A program made the position numbers and the translations under genes. This document shows positions 1 to 7,555 of a stretch of DNA of 34,438 nucleotides, piece by piece. The stretch is taken from contig JAUVDV010000056.1 of the NCBI GenBank assembly GCA_030595125.1, positions 1 through 34,438 of the forward strand. Reading direction: 5' to 3'. The stretch is from Deltaproteobacteria bacterium (lineage in GTDB: Bacteria; Myxococcota_A; Polyangia; JAAYKL01). Each line of letters starts with the position of its first letter. Within the stretch, counting starts at the first letter, position 1. The notes under the pieces were generated by a model that had not been told where the DNA came from, ran no database searches, and saw only the letters and a list, made by a program, of their open reading frames with translations.

Positions 1-66
1 GATGCGAACCATCAATTCTGTGCGATCCAGTTCCTGTTTGCTCATTGTCAGTAATGCCTTCTTCAT
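1..66 (-). CDS. Transposase N-terminus, partial
   Basis: Only the first 22 codons are in the window, reading MKKALLT followed by MSKQELDRTELMVRI. The stretch MSKQELDR resembles the start of ISNCY/IS1202-family transposases, which begin with a short acidic/basic helix before a helix-turn-helix. A start at 45 (the internal MSKQ) is equally possible: AGAAGG lies 11 nt upstream of it, whereas the start at 66 has no clear ribosome binding site. The catalytic domain is not visible, so whether the element is intact is unknown. Confidence 0.4.
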   Translation of the reverse strand, partial: MKKALLTMSKQELDRTELMVRI

Positions 67-150
67 GCCAGCCAGTGGAACACCCTGAACCCGACATTTC
101 TACTTGGCACAAACCCGACATTTGCATTTTGGAGCTACACAACTTTGTCG
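1..150 (-). mobile_element. Edge of an insertion sequence (ISNCY/IS1202-like), cut by the window start
   Basis: The first 66 nt encode the beginning of a transposase-like protein on the minus strand. Upstream of it lie two copies of AACCCGACATTT at 88-99 and 112-123, spaced 24 bp, the kind of short repeated end sequence found at IS termini. The outer boundary cannot be fixed because the other end lies outside the window; it probably falls between 125 and 160. Family assignment rests on resemblance of the N-terminal peptide and of the GACATTT repeats to ISNCY/IS1202-type elements, from memory. Confidence 0.45.
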
Positions 151-162
151 CCCAAGATCTAT

Positions 163-211
163 TATGTCAAGAATGACATATCTTAATGCGGACTACGTGC
201 TACATGCACGT
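163..211. repeat. Two short inverted repeats between the IS edge and mpl
   Basis: TATGTC-6 nt-GACATA at 163-180 and ACGTGC-5 nt-GCACGT at 195-211 are perfect six-base inverted repeats. They lie about 90-140 bp upstream of mpl and could be operators or small hairpins. Nothing else is recognisable between 150 and 302. No clear -35/-10 pair was found. Confidence 0.3.
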
Positions 212-302
212 GCCAGGAAGCATCCGCGATCTCCCAGGAGGGACCGTTTATACGCCAGGATGGTCTTGTAAGTCCCCAGGCTGATGCGGTACCTATTTCT
301 AC

Positions 303-1715
303 ATGAACAGAATATCCATAGAACCACCTGCGACGGTACACTTAGTAGGCATCTGCGGAACGGGGATGGGAGCGCTTGCCGGTTTGCTGGTAGCTCGCGG
401 TTTCACGGTCACCGGTTCGGACGCGCACGCCTACCCCCCCATGAGCACCGAGTTGAAGTCCCTGGGCATCGATATCATGGAGGGCTACCGGGCGAGCAAT
501 CTGGATCACGCTCCCGACCTGGTGGTGGTTGGAAACGTCTGCCGGGCGGATCATCCCGAGGCGGTCGCAGCACAAAAATTGGGGCTGAAGTTCGCGTCCA
601 TGCCGAAAACCGTTCACGATCTTTTCATTCGAGATCGGCGCTCCATCGTCATCGCGGGCACTCACGGAAAGACCACCACGACCGCCCTGACCGCATACCT
701 GCTGGAGGCCACCGGCCGCGATCCCTCCGTGCTGGTGGGAGGTGTGACCGCGGATTTCGGTTCGGGATACAAGCTCGGAAAAGGCCCCGACTTCGTGATC
801 GAAGGCGATGAGTACGACAGCGCCTACTTCGAGAAGGTGCCCAAGTTCCTCTCGTATGCTCCGTCGGCGGCGGCGATCACATCCATCGAGCACGATCACA
901 TTGACATCTACCCCACGGCGGACGCCTACATGGATGTATTCCATGAGCTTGTGCGGCTGGTCGATCCGGGGCCCCTCGCGGTGTACGCCGGGGACGCCGA
1001 CGCCCTTTTTGCGGCGCGCGGATTCGATGCCCGGGTGGTGACTTACGGCGTGCAGGGAGATCCCATGCCGCCAGGCACCAACTGGGTAGCGGCTCATCGA
1101 GACGACGGAGATTTCAGTCTGCTGATCGACGGTGTTGAAGCGGGCACGTGGAAGACGGTAATGCACGGAACCCACAACCTGCGCAACACGCTCGGCGCGC
1201 TGATTCTTGCGCATCACGCAGCCGGAATACCGCTCGACGAGCTGGCGACCGCGCTGCCCGGATTTGGAGGGATCGCCCGTCGCCAACAAGTGGTGGCCCG
1301 ACCGCGAGGGATTACCCTGTACGACGATTTTGCCCACCATCCCACCGCCGTCGGTGAGACGTTGCGCGCTCTCAAACGGTTGCACCGCGATGGCCGGTTG
1401 ATCGCCGCGTTCGAGCCCAGATCGGCTACCGCGTGCAGGCGCCTTCACCAGCAGCGATACGCGGAGGTCTTCGACGCTGCTGATCTCGCGATCATAGCGC
1501 CGGTTGGAAGGGATCTTCCTGTTGACGAGATGCTGGACACCGGACGGCTTGCCGACGATCTACGCGCCCGTGGCGTAGAGGCGGTCGCGGCTTCCACCAT
1601 CGATGAGGTGGTCGACCTCATCACCCGGAGGGCGCAGCCGGGGGACGGCGTTGCGCTTCTGTCCAACGGCGCATTCGGAGGAATTCTGAACACGCTGGTC
1701 GGGGCGCTCGAATGA
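303..1715 (+). CDS. mpl: UDP-N-acetylmuramate:L-alanyl-gamma-D-glutamyl-meso-diaminopimelate ligase
   Basis: Mpl joins the recycled tripeptide L-Ala-gamma-D-Glu-meso-DAP directly to UDP-MurNAc using ATP, in the cytoplasm, returning cell-wall turnover products to peptidoglycan synthesis. The 470-residue length is normal. The N-terminal Rossmann region starts with HLVGICGTGMGAL (residues 13-25) and has SDAHAYPPMST, a signature separating Mpl from MurC. The Mur-ligase P-loop is AGTHGKTTTT at 118-127, followed by EGDEYDSAYF and the central-domain HNLRNTLGA. The C-terminal domain contains YDDFAHHPTAV and EPRSATACR, as in the family. The start is the first ATG in frame; no strong ribosome binding site is seen. 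The stop overlaps the next start by 4 nt (ATGA), so the two are co-translated. Family membership is very secure. Confidence 0.93.
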   Translation: MNRISIEPPATVHLVGICGTGMGALAGLLVARGFTVTGSDAHAYPPMSTELKSLGIDIMEGYRASNLDHAPDLVVVGNVCRADHPEAVAAQKLGLKFASMPKTVHDLFIRDRRSIVIAGTHGKTTTTALTAYLLEATGRDPSVLVGGVTADFGSGYKLGKGPDFVIEGDEYDSAYFEKVPKFLSYAPSAAAITSIEHDHIDIYPTADAYMDVFHELVRLVDPGPLAVYAGDADALFAARGFDARVVTYGVQGDPMPPGTNWVAAHRDDGDFSLLIDGVEAGTWKTVMHGTHNLRNTLGALILAHHAAGIPLDELATALPGFGGIARRQQVVARPRGITLYDDFAHHPTAVGETLRALKRLHRDGRLIAAFEPRSATACRRLHQQRYAEVFDAADLAIIAPVGRDLPVDEMLDTGRLADDLRARGVEAVAASTIDEVVDLITRRAQPGDGVALLSNGAFGGILNTLVGALE

Positions 1716-2527
1716 CGCTCTCTCCCGCACAGCTGGACGAGATCCTGGAGCGGGCGCTGGCCGTGGCCGGTCAGGCCGGGGATCTGCTCCTCGAGGGATT
1801 GAACAAACCCAAGGAGATCGTTCACAAGGGACAGGTCGACCTTGTCACGCAATACGATCGAATGGCCGAGGAGCTGATCTGCGAGGCCCTCCTGAGTAGC
1901 TTTCCGGACATCGGCATACTTGCCGAAGAGGGGGGCCAAAAAGGAAATATCGACGGTTCCGCCATGTGGATCGTGGACCCCCTTGATGGCACCACGAACT
2001 TCGCGGCCGGGCATCCCGTCTTCGCTGTTTCCATCGGGCTTCAGGACGAGGGAAGCCAGGTGCTTGGCGTCATCGGTATGCCCGCGCTCGGGATGATCGT
2101 CTGGGCACGGGAGGGGGGCGGCGCCTTCTGCAACGGCGAGCCGATCTCGGTTACGCAGACGCGGGATCTCGACAAGTCGCTGGTGGCCACGGGTTTTCCG
2201 TACGATCGTCGCACTGTCGATGACGACAACACGCGGGAGTACAGGGCGTTCATGAAGAGCGCCCTGGGCGTGCGAAGGTGTGGAGCCGCCGCCGTCGACA
2301 TGGCCTTCGTCGCCAGAGGCGTCTACGATGGATTCTGGGAGCCGAGGCTCCAGCCCTGGGATCTGGCGGCGGGTACCGCCATTATTCGAGAGGCGCGGGG
2401 CCGCGTAACCGACTACATGGGCGAGGATCTGGATGTGCACCGGGGGTGGGTGGTTGCCTCCAACGGCATGATCCACTCATCGATGCTGAAGGTAATCGAG
2501 CGCACTCGGAAAACAGGTACGCACTAA
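1712..2527 (+). CDS. Inositol monophosphatase family protein (SuhB-like)
   Basis: This 271-residue protein carries the Mg-dependent/Li-sensitive phosphatase signatures: AEEG at 71-74, DPLDGTTNF at 89-97 and WDLAAGT at 216-222. These supply the metal ligands and the catalytic threonine of inositol monophosphatases. Substrates in this family include inositol-1-phosphate, histidinol phosphate and other sugar-alcohol phosphates, and SuhB also binds RNA polymerase in E. coli. The sequence alone does not fix the substrate. It starts in the ATGA overlap with the upstream ligase gene. A role in peptidoglycan recycling is suggested only by that coupling. Full length with no anomalies. Confidence 0.88.
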   Translation: MTLSPAQLDEILERALAVAGQAGDLLLEGLNKPKEIVHKGQVDLVTQYDRMAEELICEALLSSFPDIGILAEEGGQKGNIDGSAMWIVDPLDGTTNFAAGHPVFAVSIGLQDEGSQVLGVIGMPALGMIVWAREGGGAFCNGEPISVTQTRDLDKSLVATGFPYDRRTVDDDNTREYRAFMKSALGVRRCGAAAVDMAFVARGVYDGFWEPRLQPWDLAAGTAIIREARGRVTDYMGEDLDVHRGWVVASNGMIHSSMLKVIERTRKTGTH

Positions 2528-2549
2528 TTTCATAGTTCCAGGCAACCCA

Positions 2550-2563
2550 TGACAGAATTGTCA
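2550..2563. promoter_or_regulatory. Palindrome TGACA-N4-TGTCA, candidate enhancer-binding site
   Basis: A perfect 5+4+5 palindrome lies about 120 bp upstream of the -24 element at 2685. Bacterial enhancer-binding proteins that activate sigma-54 promoters usually bind dyad sites 80-150 bp upstream. The position therefore fits an upstream activating sequence, but the cognate activator is unknown and the site is short. Confidence 0.35.
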
Positions 2564-2684
2564 TTGTTTCGGGGAAACCTGCTGTAGTGGCCCGGCATTC
2601 GAAGCTGATGGACCATGACGACCATTTTCGCAAACATGTGAAATTACGGGATTTAGCTGTCCTGGCGTCCATGATTGTACACCT

Positions 2685-2700
2685 TGGCACCGACATTGCA
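2685..2700 (+). promoter_or_regulatory. Sigma-54 (RpoN) -24/-12 promoter
   Basis: The sequence reads TGGCAC, five bases (CGACA), then TTGCA. This matches the RpoN consensus TGGCAC-N5-TTGCW at every defined base, with the invariant GG and GC dinucleotides correctly spaced. The predicted transcription start is around 2710-2711. It is in a non-coding stretch and faces the candidate small RNA that ends at 2888. Confidence 0.75.
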
Positions 2701-2710
2701 CAGTGTCTTT

Positions 2711-2888
2711 GCATAACGCGGCGCTCTTAGGGTAGGAATTTTGGATTTAAGCCGCCTTACATAGCTTAATTAGTTTTTTACAGATTAAGCAGACCTTGAC
2801 TTAGCTTATTTTTTCTTAGCGATTCGTGAATGCTCCTTCTCTTGTCTGGCTCGTCGCTGCCCGCCCTCAGCGACGAGCCTTTTTTTTT
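2711..2888 (+). ncRNA. Predicted sigma-54-dependent small RNA with anti-Shine-Dalgarno motif
   Basis: A transcript of about 178 nt is bounded by the -24/-12 promoter and an intrinsic terminator, with no convincing reading frame inside. Three stems can be drawn: GCGGC/GCCGC (2718-2722 with 2751-2755), GCTTAAT/ATTAAGC (2764-2770 with 2784-2790), and the 12-bp terminator stem (2848-2859 with 2868-2879). Between the second and third stems is a pyrimidine-rich, probably unpaired segment with CTCCTTCT at 2833-2840. This is the exact complement of the strong ribosome binding site AGAAGGAG, as in trans-acting small RNAs that block translation starts. No known RNA family was recognised. The start is inferred from the promoter; targets are unknown. 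Confidence 0.62.
2848..2888 (+). terminator. Strong Rho-independent terminator of the candidate small RNA
   Basis: GGCTCGTCGCTG at 2848-2859 pairs perfectly with CAGCGACGAGCC at 2868-2879 across an 8-nt loop and is followed by nine T residues (2880-2888). On the other strand the T-run would precede the hairpin, so this is a plus-strand terminator. The preceding annotated gene ends 320 bp upstream, which supports a separate short transcript. Confidence 0.88.
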
Positions 2889-3081
2889 AAGCAGCGTCAG
2901 GTAATACCGGCTCCGAGTCCGCAACTCGTAGATGGTGCGGTTGCATCTTGTGACGCCACCGGCCCGGCCTGCGAACGATTCTTGCCTTGACTCTCGAAAT
3001 CAGCGCGGAACACGTAATATCGTGATCCATGCAGTCGATCCGTTCCAATTCCGACACAACGGTTTCCATTTTTGATTCCAT
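2887..3081 (-). CDS. Possible small protein (64 aa), unknown function
   Basis: This reading frame starts MESKMETVVSELERIDC and has a basic C-terminal half; no family is recognised. The argument for a gene is a GGAGGG ribosome binding site 7 nt upstream of the ATG at 3081, with frame and spacing consistent. The argument against is its size, the absence of any recognisable motif, and a stop lying directly against the T-run of the small-RNA terminator. The ribosome binding site is itself the 3' arm of a hairpin (3089-3104). Treat as tentative. Confidence 0.3.
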   Translation of the reverse strand: MESKMETVVSELERIDCMDHDITCSALISRVKARIVRRPGRWRHKMQPHHLRVADSEPVLPDAA

Positions 3082-3088
3082 TTTCTCG

Positions 3089-3104
3089 CCCTCCAGTCGG
3101 AGGG
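3089..3104 (-). promoter_or_regulatory. Hairpin that would sequester the ribosome binding site of the small gene
   Basis: Read on the minus strand, CCCTCC-GACT-GGAGGG forms a 6-bp stem with a 4-nt loop, and its 3' arm is the GGAGGG ribosome binding site of the possible gene starting at 3081. Such an arrangement can act as a translational switch or simple RNA thermometer. It matters only if the small gene is real. Confidence 0.3.
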
Positions 3105-3148
3105 ATAAGAGAGCAAACCGTGTGCCATTGCCGGGCGAGCTATCCAAT

Positions 3149-3164
3149 CCATTGTTATCAATGG
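3149..3164. promoter_or_regulatory. Inverted repeat CCATTG-N4-CAATGG upstream of the M23 gene
   Basis: A perfect 6+4+6 inverted repeat lies about 80 bp upstream of the start at 3245 and about 70 bp upstream of the possible minus-strand gene starting at 3081. It is placed where an operator shared by divergent genes would be. No T-run follows, so it is not a terminator. Confidence 0.3.
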
Positions 3165-3244
3165 CTATTTGGCTGAACAGGGGAAGGGGGGCAACGCCGG
3201 GTTAAGGACAAAATGTCACCCCAAGACCCTCGGAGAAAGGAAAG

Positions 3245-4744
3245 ATGACAACTCTTGGTCCAACCGTGATAAACACAACCTCGATGTCTGATTCCGAAAC
3301 GGTTGCCGAGGTACCACCCGAAGAAATCCCGGAGGAAGGACCTTCCTCCCGCAAGGCCATAACCCTGTCGGCTCTGGTTCTGCTGGGGCTTTTCGGTGGG
3401 GTAATCGGGATGTTCGTCGCCATGTCGGGCAAACCGAGTGAGGCGCTCGCGGACGCGTCGGTCGATGCATCGGCTTCACCGTGGCTGGTCCCGGCGACAG
3501 CCGATGCCGGAGCGCCGACCGTAACTCTCCGTCGGGAGCCTGCCGCGCCCGAAAATCTCGTCGAGGAAGCTCCGAGTCCGGCGGACGGACGTATCCTCAA
3601 GGGTGAGGTTAAAAGCGGCGTACCGGTGATCAGAAACCTTACCGGGCTCGGCATTTCCGCGAGCGATGCGCAGCTTCTCATCAATGCCCTGGACGGACTC
3701 TTCGATTTCAGACGCGCCCGCCCCGGGCACAAGTTCGAAATTCGCATGGACAAGGCCACCGGTCGCCCGGTCTCTTTTCGCTACGAAGCCTCAATGACCG
3801 ATGTCTATATCGTCAAAAAACAAAACGATGCCTTTCAGGGGAAGAAGATCCACGTCCCGACCGTCAAGAAGGTCAAGCTGTTCGCGGGCACCATCGCCAG
3901 GTCCCTGTATGCCGCGCTGGCCGATCTGGACGCGCACCCCACGCTGACCGGCAAGATCGCGGATGTGCTTTCCACCCAGGTCAATTTCTACAAGGAACAA
4001 CGCCCCGGAGATACTTTTCGTGTAATGGTGGAAGAAGAGAGCCTCGACGGTCACTTCCTGGGTTACGAGCCGGTTTTGGCCCTGGAGTACAACGGCGTCA
4101 AATCGGGAAAGAAGCGTTTCTTCGGATTTGCGACCTCACCGGGCGCGAACATCATCTATTACGACGAAAAAGGAGTGTCCGTTCCCCGATCCGCCATTCT
4201 GATCCCTCTGCACTACACGCGAATCAGTTCACCATTCGGGCTGCGCTTTCATCCGGTTCTCAAGAGGAAAAAACTGCACAACGGCACTGATTTCGCCGCC
4301 CCCACCGGTACGCCAGTCTGGTCATGCGCCGCCGGCAAGATCATATGCGCGGGCAAACGCGGGGCAAATGGGAATCTGGTCAGCATCGATCACGGGGAGG
4401 GCCTCAGCTCCCACTACGCTCACCTCTCGAGGTTCGGTCCGGGCATCAAGACCGGCGTCGAGATCAAGCAGCGACGGGTCATCGGGTACGTGGGCTCCAC
4501 CGGAAGATCCACCGGTCCGCATCTACACTGGGGTCTGAAGAAGAACGGAAAGTTCCTGGATCCGCTAAAGTACAAGATCCGCCCCGGGCGTCCTGTTGCA
4601 CACAAACACCGCGCCGCGCTCATGGCCATCATCAAGGAACGCAGCAAGAGGCTCGACAAAAAACGCATTCGGCCCGCGAGCGAGCCCCTGGCCAAGGTTC
4701 CCGAAACACACGACGGAGCGCTGGGTGTTGAAGATGATTTTTAG
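3245..4744 (+). CDS. Membrane-anchored LytM/M23 murein endopeptidase (MepM-like)
   Basis: This 499-residue protein has a short cytoplasmic N-terminus, one membrane segment (about residues 37-60), an acidic/proline-rich linker, an OapA/MepM-like middle region (about 125-310), and a C-terminal LytM metallopeptidase domain (about 320-440). The zinc site is complete: HNGTD with H345 and D349, HYAH with H390 and H393, and HLHW with H426 and H428. The family cleaves peptide cross-links in peptidoglycan during cell growth or separation. RISSPFGLRFHP precedes the catalytic domain, as is usual. The ATG at 3245 is chosen because AAAGGAAAG lies just upstream; an internal ATG at 3284 has no such signal. 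The C-terminus is lysine- and arginine-rich. The exact bond cleaved cannot be read from sequence. Confidence 0.88.
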   Translation: MTTLGPTVINTTSMSDSETVAEVPPEEIPEEGPSSRKAITLSALVLLGLFGGVIGMFVAMSGKPSEALADASVDASASPWLVPATADAGAPTVTLRREPAAPENLVEEAPSPADGRILKGEVKSGVPVIRNLTGLGISASDAQLLINALDGLFDFRRARPGHKFEIRMDKATGRPVSFRYEASMTDVYIVKKQNDAFQGKKIHVPTVKKVKLFAGTIARSLYAALADLDAHPTLTGKIADVLSTQVNFYKEQRPGDTFRVMVEEESLDGHFLGYEPVLALEYNGVKSGKKRFFGFATSPGANIIYYDEKGVSVPRSAILIPLHYTRISSPFGLRFHPVLKRKKLHNGTDFAAPTGTPVWSCAAGKIICAGKRGANGNLVSIDHGEGLSSHYAHLSRFGPGIKTGVEIKQRRVIGYVGSTGRSTGPHLHWGLKKNGKFLDPLKYKIRPGRPVAHKHRAALMAIIKERSKRLDKKRIRPASEPLAKVPETHDGALGVEDDF

Positions 4745-4806
4745 CCTTTTGGCGCAATAAGCAGGTTAGAAGGGCAGGGCGGTTGAGCGGCGCGGCTTTT
4801 TCCGGG

Positions 4807-5268
4807 TTAACCCGACTTGAGTTCTTCCTCTGTGGCCTCGCGAAGCGCCTCGATCTCGGCCTTGATGTGGATGATCTTCCCCGCGAGCGGGTGAATGAGC
4901 CGGACCTGCACATCGTTGACACGATCTTCGAGCACGACCATCTTGACCGTCTGGCCGCTTCCCGACATGTCGGCCTCGAACATGGAACCGACCTTTATAT
5001 CCGCACCTTCCGGCAAATGAGTCTTGGTGATATCCATGGTGGGACCGGAGTCCATAGTGCCGAAGGCCTTCTCCGGCGGTAGATCGAACTCTCTCTCATC
5101 GCCGACCTCCATTCCACGGACCGCCTCGTCAAGACCCGGGAGCATCCCGCTCTTGCCGAAGAGGAACACAAGCGGTTCGCCACGACCAGCGGAGGACTCG
5201 ATCATCTCGCCCTTCTCCGTGGTGATGGTGTATTCCAACGTTACAATTTTTCCCTCTTCAACTATCAT
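4807..5268 (-). CDS. slyD: SlyD-like FKBP-type peptidyl-prolyl cis-trans isomerase
   Basis: This 153-residue cytoplasmic protein has the split FKBP fold of SlyD: an N-terminal strand (KIVTLEYTITTEKGE), the active-site part (LFGKSGMLPGLDEAVRGMEVGDE), an insert-in-flap chaperone domain, and the closing motif HPLAGKIIHIKAEI. SlyD proteins catalyse prolyl isomerisation and act as chaperones. The histidine-rich metal-binding tail of the E. coli protein is absent. The ATG at 5268 is chosen because AGGAGG lies 5 nt upstream; the longer frame would need a TTG inside that region. It is transcribed convergently with the M23 gene. No clean terminator was found in the 62 bp between them. Confidence 0.88.
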   Translation of the reverse strand: MIVEEGKIVTLEYTITTEKGEMIESSAGRGEPLVFLFGKSGMLPGLDEAVRGMEVGDEREFDLPPEKAFGTMDSGPTMDITKTHLPEGADIKVGSMFEADMSGSGQTVKMVVLEDRVNDVQVRLIHPLAGKIIHIKAEIEALREATEEELKSG

Positions 5269-5375
5269 CGCAACCTCCTGCAACCATTGACCTTACATTG
5301 GTACTAACAGGGCCCAAGAAAGTGAGACTATACATCCTGGGGACTTCCTTGCCAAGACCGTCGTCGTCTGGTTAT

Positions 5376-5393
5376 GGTTCGTTTGTTCGAACC
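5376..5393. promoter_or_regulatory. Inverted repeat GGTTCG-N6-CGAACC, candidate operator
   Basis: A perfect 6+6+6 inverted repeat sits 29 bp before the start codon of the membrane glycosyltransferase gene at 5422, where a repressor site or mRNA hairpin could act. The gene has no strong ribosome binding site, which makes control at this position plausible but unproven. Confidence 0.35.
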
Positions 5394-5421
5394 GGAATAA
5401 CCCAAAACGGACTTATTTTAG

Positions 5422-7548
5422 ATGACGTCGCCCTCTTTATCTTTCATTGCACGAGCTGCGTTCTTCATGCCGGTCTTGTTCGCGGCCGCTTTTCTTTTTG
5501 TGGGCCTCGGCGAGTTCGGTCTCTGGGAGCCGCAGGAGATCGATCGCGTCAACCTCGGTGAGCAGCTTCTGAAAGGCGGGGTGCCCACAGAAACAAAGGC
5601 GATAGGCGGCACCAAACTTTATCCCGGCGAGCGTCTCTGCGCGCTGGGCTGGTCTCTGGGCGGGCGAAGCGAGCTTGCCGCCAGGCTCCCCCTCGCATTG
5701 CTCGCGCTGATCACCCTGCTGGCTCTCCAGCTGCTGCTCACACCCCTGGCCGGTCGGCGTATTGCCGGTTTCGCCGCGTTCGCGTTTGCCGCGTCCCCCA
5801 TATTGCTCTTTCACGGAAGACAGGTCACCTCGTGGATGCCGCTCCTGTGTGCGGAGACCCTCTCCGTGGGCGGCCTCGCGCTCGTCTCATTTTATCACGG
5901 GAGAAAAAGCTCGGTAGCAGGAGCCGCGCTGGCTGTTTTCGGGTTGGCGCTCGGTTGGGTTACCGGCGGCCTGCTTGTGGGCGTGACCGTACCCACCGCC
6001 ACGATCCTTCTCACCCTGGCCCTCAACGGCGACGTGACGAAGATCTTCTTTGCCGGAGACGACGTACCCGCGCGCAGGCGGATCATGATCTACGCGACAG
6101 CGGCGGCGGTCCTCCTCTCCGTCTCGGGTTTCGTCTTCGCGCTCCTTTCCGATTCGGCCGATATCCCGTGGATCACCGGCGGCATCCCGGCAAAGGTAGC
6201 GGTTGTGAGCTTCTCGTTTTCGATGGAACGATTGGCCTTCGGCTGGTTCCCCTGGATTGCATTCGTCCCGGTCCTGCTGACGACCGTCATTAACCCCCGG
6301 TACGCAGACGACCCCCACGTTCGGTTGAGATTGCTGGCGATATCCGGCATCGTCGTCGGCCTGGTCGTGCATACGTTTTACGTTCGTTTTCACGGGCCGG
6401 CGCCCCTGTTTCTCCCGATCCCCGTGGCCCTCGCCATCGCTCTTTCAATTGAAGATCTGGAGTCGAGCGTGGTCCCCCATCTCCTCGGCGGCCTCCTTGC
6501 GGCCTTGCTGCTGGCAATCCTGTTACGCGATTTCGCCCAGCGTCCGGAGGCGATCCTGGAGGGCTTCGGATGGTCCGATCTCAAGGCTCCAAAAGACTTC
6601 AAACCCGTGATCCACGCCATCATCGCCTCAATACCATTTGGGATCATGGTCATCCTCGCGGGCTTCGTCGGTGCGGGTGAAAAAGGCAAATCCAGATGGC
6701 GCCCGATTCGGGCACGCATCCTGTTCCCGCTGGCTGCCATCGGTATCGGTGGCTACATTTCCATGATTCTCGTGCCCCAGTTGTCAATTGATCTTTCCTC
6801 CAAACATGTGTTGAGCAGCTACGAGAAGTTTGCCGGTGACGGTGAGCCGCTCGGAGTATTCGGATCGGCACAGCTCCCGGCGGGGGCGACCGCTATCAAG
6901 ACCCGCGCGGAATTGCTGAAGTGGTTGGAGAGGCGCGATCGCGTCTTCGCGCTATTTCCTCCAAAACATCTGGCCGGCCTGGATCGTGAGTACAGGGAAA
7001 AAGCCGGCAAGCACATTTTCTTGCTGGACGCCAAGAGCGATCGTCACTTCCTGGCCGTCAGCAAGCACAAGAGCAAGGAGAAGAACGACAACCCCATCGT
7101 CAACTTCGTCTTCTCCAAACCGTTTGAAAAAGCTCCGAGGCACAAGAAAGAAATCAATTTAGACAACAAGATAACGATGCTCGGATGGGAGGTCTCATCC
7201 GTTTCCGGCGCAAAACACCTCGAGCGGGGCAATGAGTTCGATCTCATCACCTACTGGCGCTGTGACGACAAGCTGTCGGCAAACTGGAAGGTATTTATCC
7301 ATATCGACGGACCGGGTCCCAGGATTCACGGAGATCACGAGCCCGTATCGGGTATTTACCCCACCAAGGAGTGGAGCCCCGGAGACTACATTATGGATGT
7401 GCACCGGGGGAAAGTGCCGGCTTACCAGGAGGCGGGTATGTACAGGGTCACCCTGGGCATGTATCGCGGCAACACCAGGATGAAGGTGCTGGACGAGCCT
7501 CGGGCAAGAGAGAACGCGATCACTATTGGGAAGGTATCGTTGAAGTGA
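5422..7548 (+). CDS. ArnT/GT39-like multi-pass membrane glycosyltransferase with C-terminal soluble domain
   Basis: The 708-residue protein has about ten to twelve hydrophobic segments over residues 10-450, then a hydrophilic part. The first periplasmic loop reads FGLWEPQEIDR (residues 32-42), resembling the loop of ArnT/GT39-type GT-C enzymes that carries the catalytic acid and follows a LWDP/LWEP motif. Such enzymes transfer sugars from polyprenyl-phosphate donors to lipid A, proteins or other acceptors on the periplasmic side. The last about 120 residues look like a beta-sandwich (VFIHIDGPGPRIHGDHEP, then YPTKEWSPGDYIMDVHRG) of a kind found attached to membrane glycosyltransferases. The donor and acceptor are unknown. 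A PilZ gene follows after 7 bp. The start has only a weak ribosome binding site. Confidence 0.62.
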   Translation: MTSPSLSFIARAAFFMPVLFAAAFLFVGLGEFGLWEPQEIDRVNLGEQLLKGGVPTETKAIGGTKLYPGERLCALGWSLGGRSELAARLPLALLALITLLALQLLLTPLAGRRIAGFAAFAFAASPILLFHGRQVTSWMPLLCAETLSVGGLALVSFYHGRKSSVAGAALAVFGLALGWVTGGLLVGVTVPTATILLTLALNGDVTKIFFAGDDVPARRRIMIYATAAAVLLSVSGFVFALLSDSADIPWITGGIPAKVAVVSFSFSMERLAFGWFPWIAFVPVLLTTVINPRYADDPHVRLRLLAISGIVVGLVVHTFYVRFHGPAPLFLPIPVALAIALSIEDLESSVVPHLLGGLLAALLLAILLRDFAQRPEAILEGFGWSDLKAPKDFKPVIHAIIASIPFGIMVILAGFVGAGEKGKSRWRPIRARILFPLAAIGIGGYISMILVPQLSIDLSSKHVLSSYEKFAGDGEPLGVFGSAQLPAGATAIKTRAELLKWLERRDRVFALFPPKHLAGLDREYREKAGKHIFLLDAKSDRHFLAVSKHKSKEKNDNPIVNFVFSKPFEKAPRHKKEINLDNKITMLGWEVSSVSGAKHLERGNEFDLITYWRCDDKLSANWKVFIHIDGPGPRIHGDHEPVSGIYPTKEWSPGDYIMDVHRGKVPAYQEAGMYRVTLGMYRGNTRMKVLDEPRARENAITIGKVSLK

Positions 7549-7555
7549 GGCATAA

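Noticed and set aside
105-126. TGGCAC followed by TTTGCA near the window start, considered as a second sigma-54 promoter
   Set aside because: The gap between the elements is about 11-12 bases rather than 5, so the -24/-12 geometry does not hold.
342-1448. Long minus-strand open frame of 368 codons opposite mpl
   Set aside because: Its translation lacks any recognisable motif and it lies inside a strongly conserved ligase gene; long antisense frames are common in GC-rich DNA.
4745-4806. G/C-rich stretch with a short T-run between the M23 gene and slyD as a shared terminator
   Set aside because: No stem of convincing length could be drawn next to the T-run.
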